DNA from: HRBIN16 sp049969495
GTDB lineage: Bacteria > Armatimonadota > HRBIN16
Direction: 5' to 3'
DNA length: 43,789 nucleotides
Assembly: GCA_049969495.1 (NCBI GenBank)
Contig: JBMFOT010000026.1
Coordinates: 1-43,789, forward strand
Below the pieces are notes generated by a model, which ran no database searches, had not been told where the DNA came from, and saw only the letters and a program-made list of their open reading frames with translations. The position numbers and the translations under genes were made by a program. Below, in pieces: positions 41,217 through 43,789 of the stretch (its first letter is position 1; every line of letters begins with the position of its first letter).

Positions 41217-41222
41217 TCCGCG

Positions 41223-41253
41223 CCCCCTCCCGAAATCTTCGGGAGGGGGGTTT
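41223..41253. terminator. Bidirectional terminator, palindromic-repeat type
   Basis: CCCCCTCCCGAA (41223-41234) pairs with TTCGGGAGGGGG (41238-41249) around ATC, then GTTT. It lies between convergent genes and resembles the repeats at 17918 and 14314, so the repeat family may serve as terminators. Confidence 0.8.
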
Positions 41254-41262
41254 CGCTTTACG

Positions 41263-41601
41263 TTACCTCGCCTTCTGGCGCAATATCTGCAACGCCCAGC
41301 CGATGCGACCCTGAACGCTGTGCGAAGGCTCCGCCTGTAACCGCCCCTCCAGCACCGGTATCGCCGCCGGCGTGCCCACCTTTATCAGCGCCTCTGCCGC
41401 CCCATACCGGATGTTGGCGTTCGGGTGCTCGCTCAGCAGTTTCAATAATACCGGCTCTGCACGACTGTCCCCCATGTTGCCCAGAGCATCAATCGCCGCC
41501 ATCTGGAGGTAAAAGTCGCTGTTCTGTGCCAGTTCCAGCAGGTCGGGCAAAGCCACTGGGTCGCCGATTTTGCCAAGTGCCTCTACCGCTGCCCTGACCA
41601 C
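41263..41601 (-). pseudogene. HEAT-repeat C-terminal fragment, truncated tandem paralogue
   Basis: This encodes 112 residues from a GTG at 41601 with GAAGGG upstream. It consists of about three HEAT repeats (VRAAVEALGKIGD, LQMAAIDALGNMGD, IRYGAAEALIKVGT) and ends GRLQAEPSHSV, then LQILRQKAR. It aligns along its length with the last about 110 residues of the preceding minus-strand protein, which ends QRLQSEPVDAV, then LEALRQRAR. The same frame is open across that protein's TGA stop (41620-41622) into this fragment. It lacks a signal peptide and N-terminal domain, so it looks like the remnant of a tandem duplicate that lost its 5' part. Expression by reinitiation is possible. Confidence 0.65.
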
Positions 41602-41619
41602 ACGCTGGCACCCTTCACG

Positions 41620-43080
41620 TCACCGTGCCCTTTGCCGCAGTGCCTCCAGTGTGACTCGGATCCGAGCTTTAACCGCATCTACTGGCTCGCTCTGGAGTCT
41701 TTGTTCCAGCACAGGGATCGTGGCAGACGAACCTACCTTAGCCAGAACGTTAACCGCAACAAAGCGGACGTTTTCATCGGCGTCCTCCGTTGCCATTGAG
41801 ACTAGAAGGGGCTCAGCGCGGGGGTCACCTATCTCTCCCAGCGCCTCAACCGCGCTCATCTTAAACGAGCGGCTGCTGTCCCGCTGAAGCGCGGCTATCA
41901 AATCATCGACCGCTTCCCTGGCCCTTAGCCTCCCCAGAGCGTATGCCGCATCGTTCCTGAAGGGACCATGCAGCCATTTCCGTATCGTTTGTATCGCTTC
42001 TACCGCCTGCAACTTGGGCAAAATCTTTAATGCCAGGCTGATTGCCTCTACAGAACTATTCGCATCCTCTAACACCTTGATGAGAATGGGAACCACAGGC
42101 TTGCCAATGTATTCCAGTATCTCATCGTAGTATAGTTTTGTGACAAAACGAGACTCGGAAGCCCGACTTCCCCATGGCAGAGTGATCGGGGGGTCATGCC
42201 GGAAGACTTTCACCTCTCTCTCGCACGTGCGAATAACCTCCCATATCGCCTGCTCCAGGCTCATGCCTTCCGTACGCGTCTGCCAGTATGCCCAGACCGG
42301 GTCGGGCTCGCCGGGCTCCAGAGGCACGATAGTACAAATGTTAGGGGGCCATGGGACAGACCGCGCAAGGTACTCGCGTAGTGCTTTCAAACTGCGCTGG
42401 TCACCGATGCGAGCCAGAGCACGTGCGTAGAAGCCGTCTATACCGATAAAACTGGCGATCCCCTGTGTACATCGCTCCGCTAACGCCGGTACTCCCTCGC
42501 GTGCTTTCAAGATACCTAAGGCACGCGCCCCATACCACATGCGTCGCCACAGGAACTCCTTCTCCCGCCAGGGCATCATCAGCGGCGGTTCGGGCGATTG
42601 CACCCACTCTATCATCGCACGTACATAATCATCCCTGCCTTTAGAGCGGAGGCGAATGCGCTCGATAGTCAGGCGGACGTCATCTGCTCTGCCCTCGAAA
42701 ATCTGCCGTTTGTATTGTGGAGCTTGTGCAGCTTGTTCTTCGTACTCTGAGAAGTATTCCTCCAAACGGGGTATCCAGCCGGGAGGGGCTACGTCACCGA
42801 TGCGTTGTAAAACGTACCAGCGTATTAACGCACGAAATTGCTCGGCCTCGCTGTCATCGCCCGGCACTTCTCGCGCCAGGAAATGATCGTCCAGATATAG
42901 TAGTAGCGCAGAAGGGTTATTTTCCGAAAGGTGGTATATCTGTATCCACTGCTTCGGGGTCGGGCGCAGGATGAAGGCTGGCAACGCCAGCTTATCCCGC
43001 GCCTTGAGGGGAGATTGTGACGCGTGCATATCTGCGCACATCAGTGCGACCACAGGTATCCATGTCCAAAACGTCTTCAC
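41620..43080 (-). CDS. Exported HEAT-repeat protein
   Basis: This encodes 486 residues from a GTG at 43080, 7 bases after GAGGAGGG. A short signal-like N-terminus (KTFWTWIPVVALMCADMHA) is followed by about 270 residues with no recognised domain, rich in Trp and Arg (EYFSEYEEQAAQAPQYKRQI). The C-terminal 190 residues or so are HEAT/PBS-lyase-type repeats (DDLIAALQRDSS, AVEALGEIGDPRAEPLLVSM, VRFVAVNVLAKVGS). Such repeats form a protein-binding superhelix. It follows the metalloprotease-like gene by 35 bases in the same direction, so the two are probably co-transcribed. Function unknown. Confidence 0.75.
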   Translation of the reverse strand: MKTFWTWIPVVALMCADMHASQSPLKARDKLALPAFILRPTPKQWIQIYHLSENNPSALLLYLDDHFLAREVPGDDSEAEQFRALIRWYVLQRIGDVAPPGWIPRLEEYFSEYEEQAAQAPQYKRQIFEGRADDVRLTIERIRLRSKGRDDYVRAMIEWVQSPEPPLMMPWREKEFLWRRMWYGARALGILKAREGVPALAERCTQGIASFIGIDGFYARALARIGDQRSLKALREYLARSVPWPPNICTIVPLEPGEPDPVWAYWQTRTEGMSLEQAIWEVIRTCEREVKVFRHDPPITLPWGSRASESRFVTKLYYDEILEYIGKPVVPILIKVLEDANSSVEAISLALKILPKLQAVEAIQTIRKWLHGPFRNDAAYALGRLRAREAVDDLIAALQRDSSRSFKMSAVEALGEIGDPRAEPLLVSMATEDADENVRFVAVNVLAKVGSSATIPVLEQRLQSEPVDAVKARIRVTLEALRQRAR

Positions 43081-43115
43081 CTTCAGTCCCTCCTCGTGTG
43101 CATAATGTATGTGAT

Positions 43116-43789
43116 CTAATAATCCTGACGGCCGTTCTCCGACCAGTCCTGACCATCTAGGCTGCCGATAGTGTAACCATTCCATTCTCCATACAGCTGT
43201 GCAAACATCTCTGTGTCGTTAGTTGTACAGACTTCCGGACCTGGGGATTCCCTACCGTACAACCACCATCGCTCTATTGCACAGGGATCTTGATGATGAA
43301 AACCGAGGGAACGATGTGCGCGTTCGAAATCGCTAGGAACGCCATCTCCGTCCTCGTCGTAGTACACCCACTCTTGCTTGTCAGGATCCCAAAACCTTGC
43401 TCTCTTGTTAAAGGGGCGCCATTCCCCAAACCACTCGATGTGCTCTGCCGAGAAACCTCCCCATGAAGCGAGCCACAAGTCACGATGAGCTAATTCGTGC
43501 GTCACCACAGTCGCCAGCCAGTCGATACCAGAGGCAATCAAACCGTAGCCTGGTTTCTTGGTGGCTGCGGGAGCGTTTTCGTGGGCTGCGAGTATGTTCA
43601 AACCAAAGAGGTAGATGCGACCACGCCAGCTTTCTTGATATCGGCGTGATCCCGGTGCAAATTCCCCTTTCCAGTCAAACACTGCCGCCGCATCCCCTAA
43701 ACCCATGAATGGAGTAGGCGCATAATAAACGACGTATCTATCTTCCAAGTTGGCGTCCATCTCGTTGAATCTGGGGACGACCGCTCCCC
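43116..43789 (-). CDS. Zincin-like metallopeptidase, 5' end outside window
   Basis: The frame is open to the window edge, with about 223 residues visible; a Met at 43760 is probably internal because the preceding codons (VVPRFNE) continue the frame. TVVTHELAHRDLW (HELAH codons at 43485-43499) is an H-E-x-x-H zinc-binding helix. A third ligand may be the His or Glu in FSAEHIEWFGEW. DEDGDGVPSDFERAH resembles a calcium-binding thrombospondin-type-3 or EF-hand loop. DPCAIERWWLYG and a final SLDGQDWSENG follow. It is likely a secreted peptidase, or a protein using the same fold without activity; the family is not identified. Confidence 0.7.
   Translation of the reverse strand, partial: GAVVPRFNEMDANLEDRYVVYYAPTPFMGLGDAAAVFDWKGEFAPGSRRYQESWRGRIYLFGLNILAAHENAPAATKKPGYGLIASGIDWLATVVTHELAHRDLWLASWGGFSAEHIEWFGEWRPFNKRARFWDPDKQEWVYYDEDGDGVPSDFERAHRSLGFHHQDPCAIERWWLYGRESPGPEVCTTNDTEMFAQLYGEWNGYTIGSLDGQDWSENGRQDY

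Noticed and set aside
41263..43080. CRISPR or DNA repeat array in the HEAT-repeat region
   Set aside because: The periodicity is at the protein level (HEAT units); no identical DNA repeats with regular spacers are seen.
1..43789. tRNA, rRNA or selC genes
   Set aside because: No cloverleaf with a clear anticodon arm and CCA-proximal stem, and no rRNA-like stretch, was recognised by eye; a covariance-model scan would be decisive.
1..43789. Insertion sequences or prophage
   Set aside because: No transposase, integrase or phage gene was seen; the only mobile-looking DNA is the small palindromic repeat family.

Overview
The window looks like chromosomal DNA of a GC-rich diderm bacterium. Armatimonadota, possibly from a thermophilic or hot-spring lineage, is the best guess. 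The clues are a full lipid A, Kdo and BamA/TamB outer-membrane gene set, PEP-CTERM and dockerin-type C-termini on secreted proteins, a prepilin-like protein with an H-X9-DG C-terminus, a RACo-type corrinoid activator next to a UroD-family gene, and many small C/G-rich palindromes between genes. The taxonomic call is inference from gene content; no rRNA or tRNA gene was seen.

Layout. 1-716 (minus) is a LolA-like exported protein cut by the window edge. 867-6240 is one plus-strand operon-like block behind a near-consensus promoter: a small His/Cys-rich exported protein, a PEP-CTERM protein resembling the Zur-repressed all3515 family, two related surface proteins (one with a dockerin-like tail, one PEP-CTERM), a SaoD/DsrE-like protein, a prepilin-like protein and a dockerin protein, ended by a clear terminator. 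I read its first part as a candidate metal-handling surface locus. 6348-9249 holds a RACo-type ASKHA ferredoxin protein, a C-terminally truncated UroD-family gene and an FmdB zinc ribbon. selB lies convergent on the minus strand. 11281-16183 carries an outer-membrane barrel gene with a consensus promoter, a divergent prs, gatC, rlmN and a double retropepsin-PDZ protein. A CocE-type hydrolase follows on the minus strand.

17918-19754 is a decayed stretch: a palindromic repeat, the last residues of a lost dockerin protein, and a hybrid histidine kinase whose PAS/kinase core is missing and whose two ends are out of frame. From 19945 to 37632 runs an almost gapless plus-strand outer-membrane superoperon: lipA, tamB, an ECF sigma factor, bamA, skp, an unrecognised coiled-coil lipoprotein, lpxD, lpxC, fabZ, lpxA, lpxB, msbA, a DUF374 acyltransferase and waaA. 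Together these make lipid A-Kdo, move it across the inner membrane and assemble barrels, with the sigma factor a plausible envelope-stress regulator. lpxH/lpxI and lpxK are absent here.

37636-43789 has an alginate-export-type porin (minus), a ribose-type ABC permease and binding protein without an ATPase, and on the minus strand a zinc-metalloprotease-like protein (partial) and a HEAT-repeat protein with a truncated tandem paralogue. Several genes in the window are broken (UroD, dockerin remnant, hybrid kinase, HEAT fragment), so ongoing deletion or, for some, assembly collapse should be considered.
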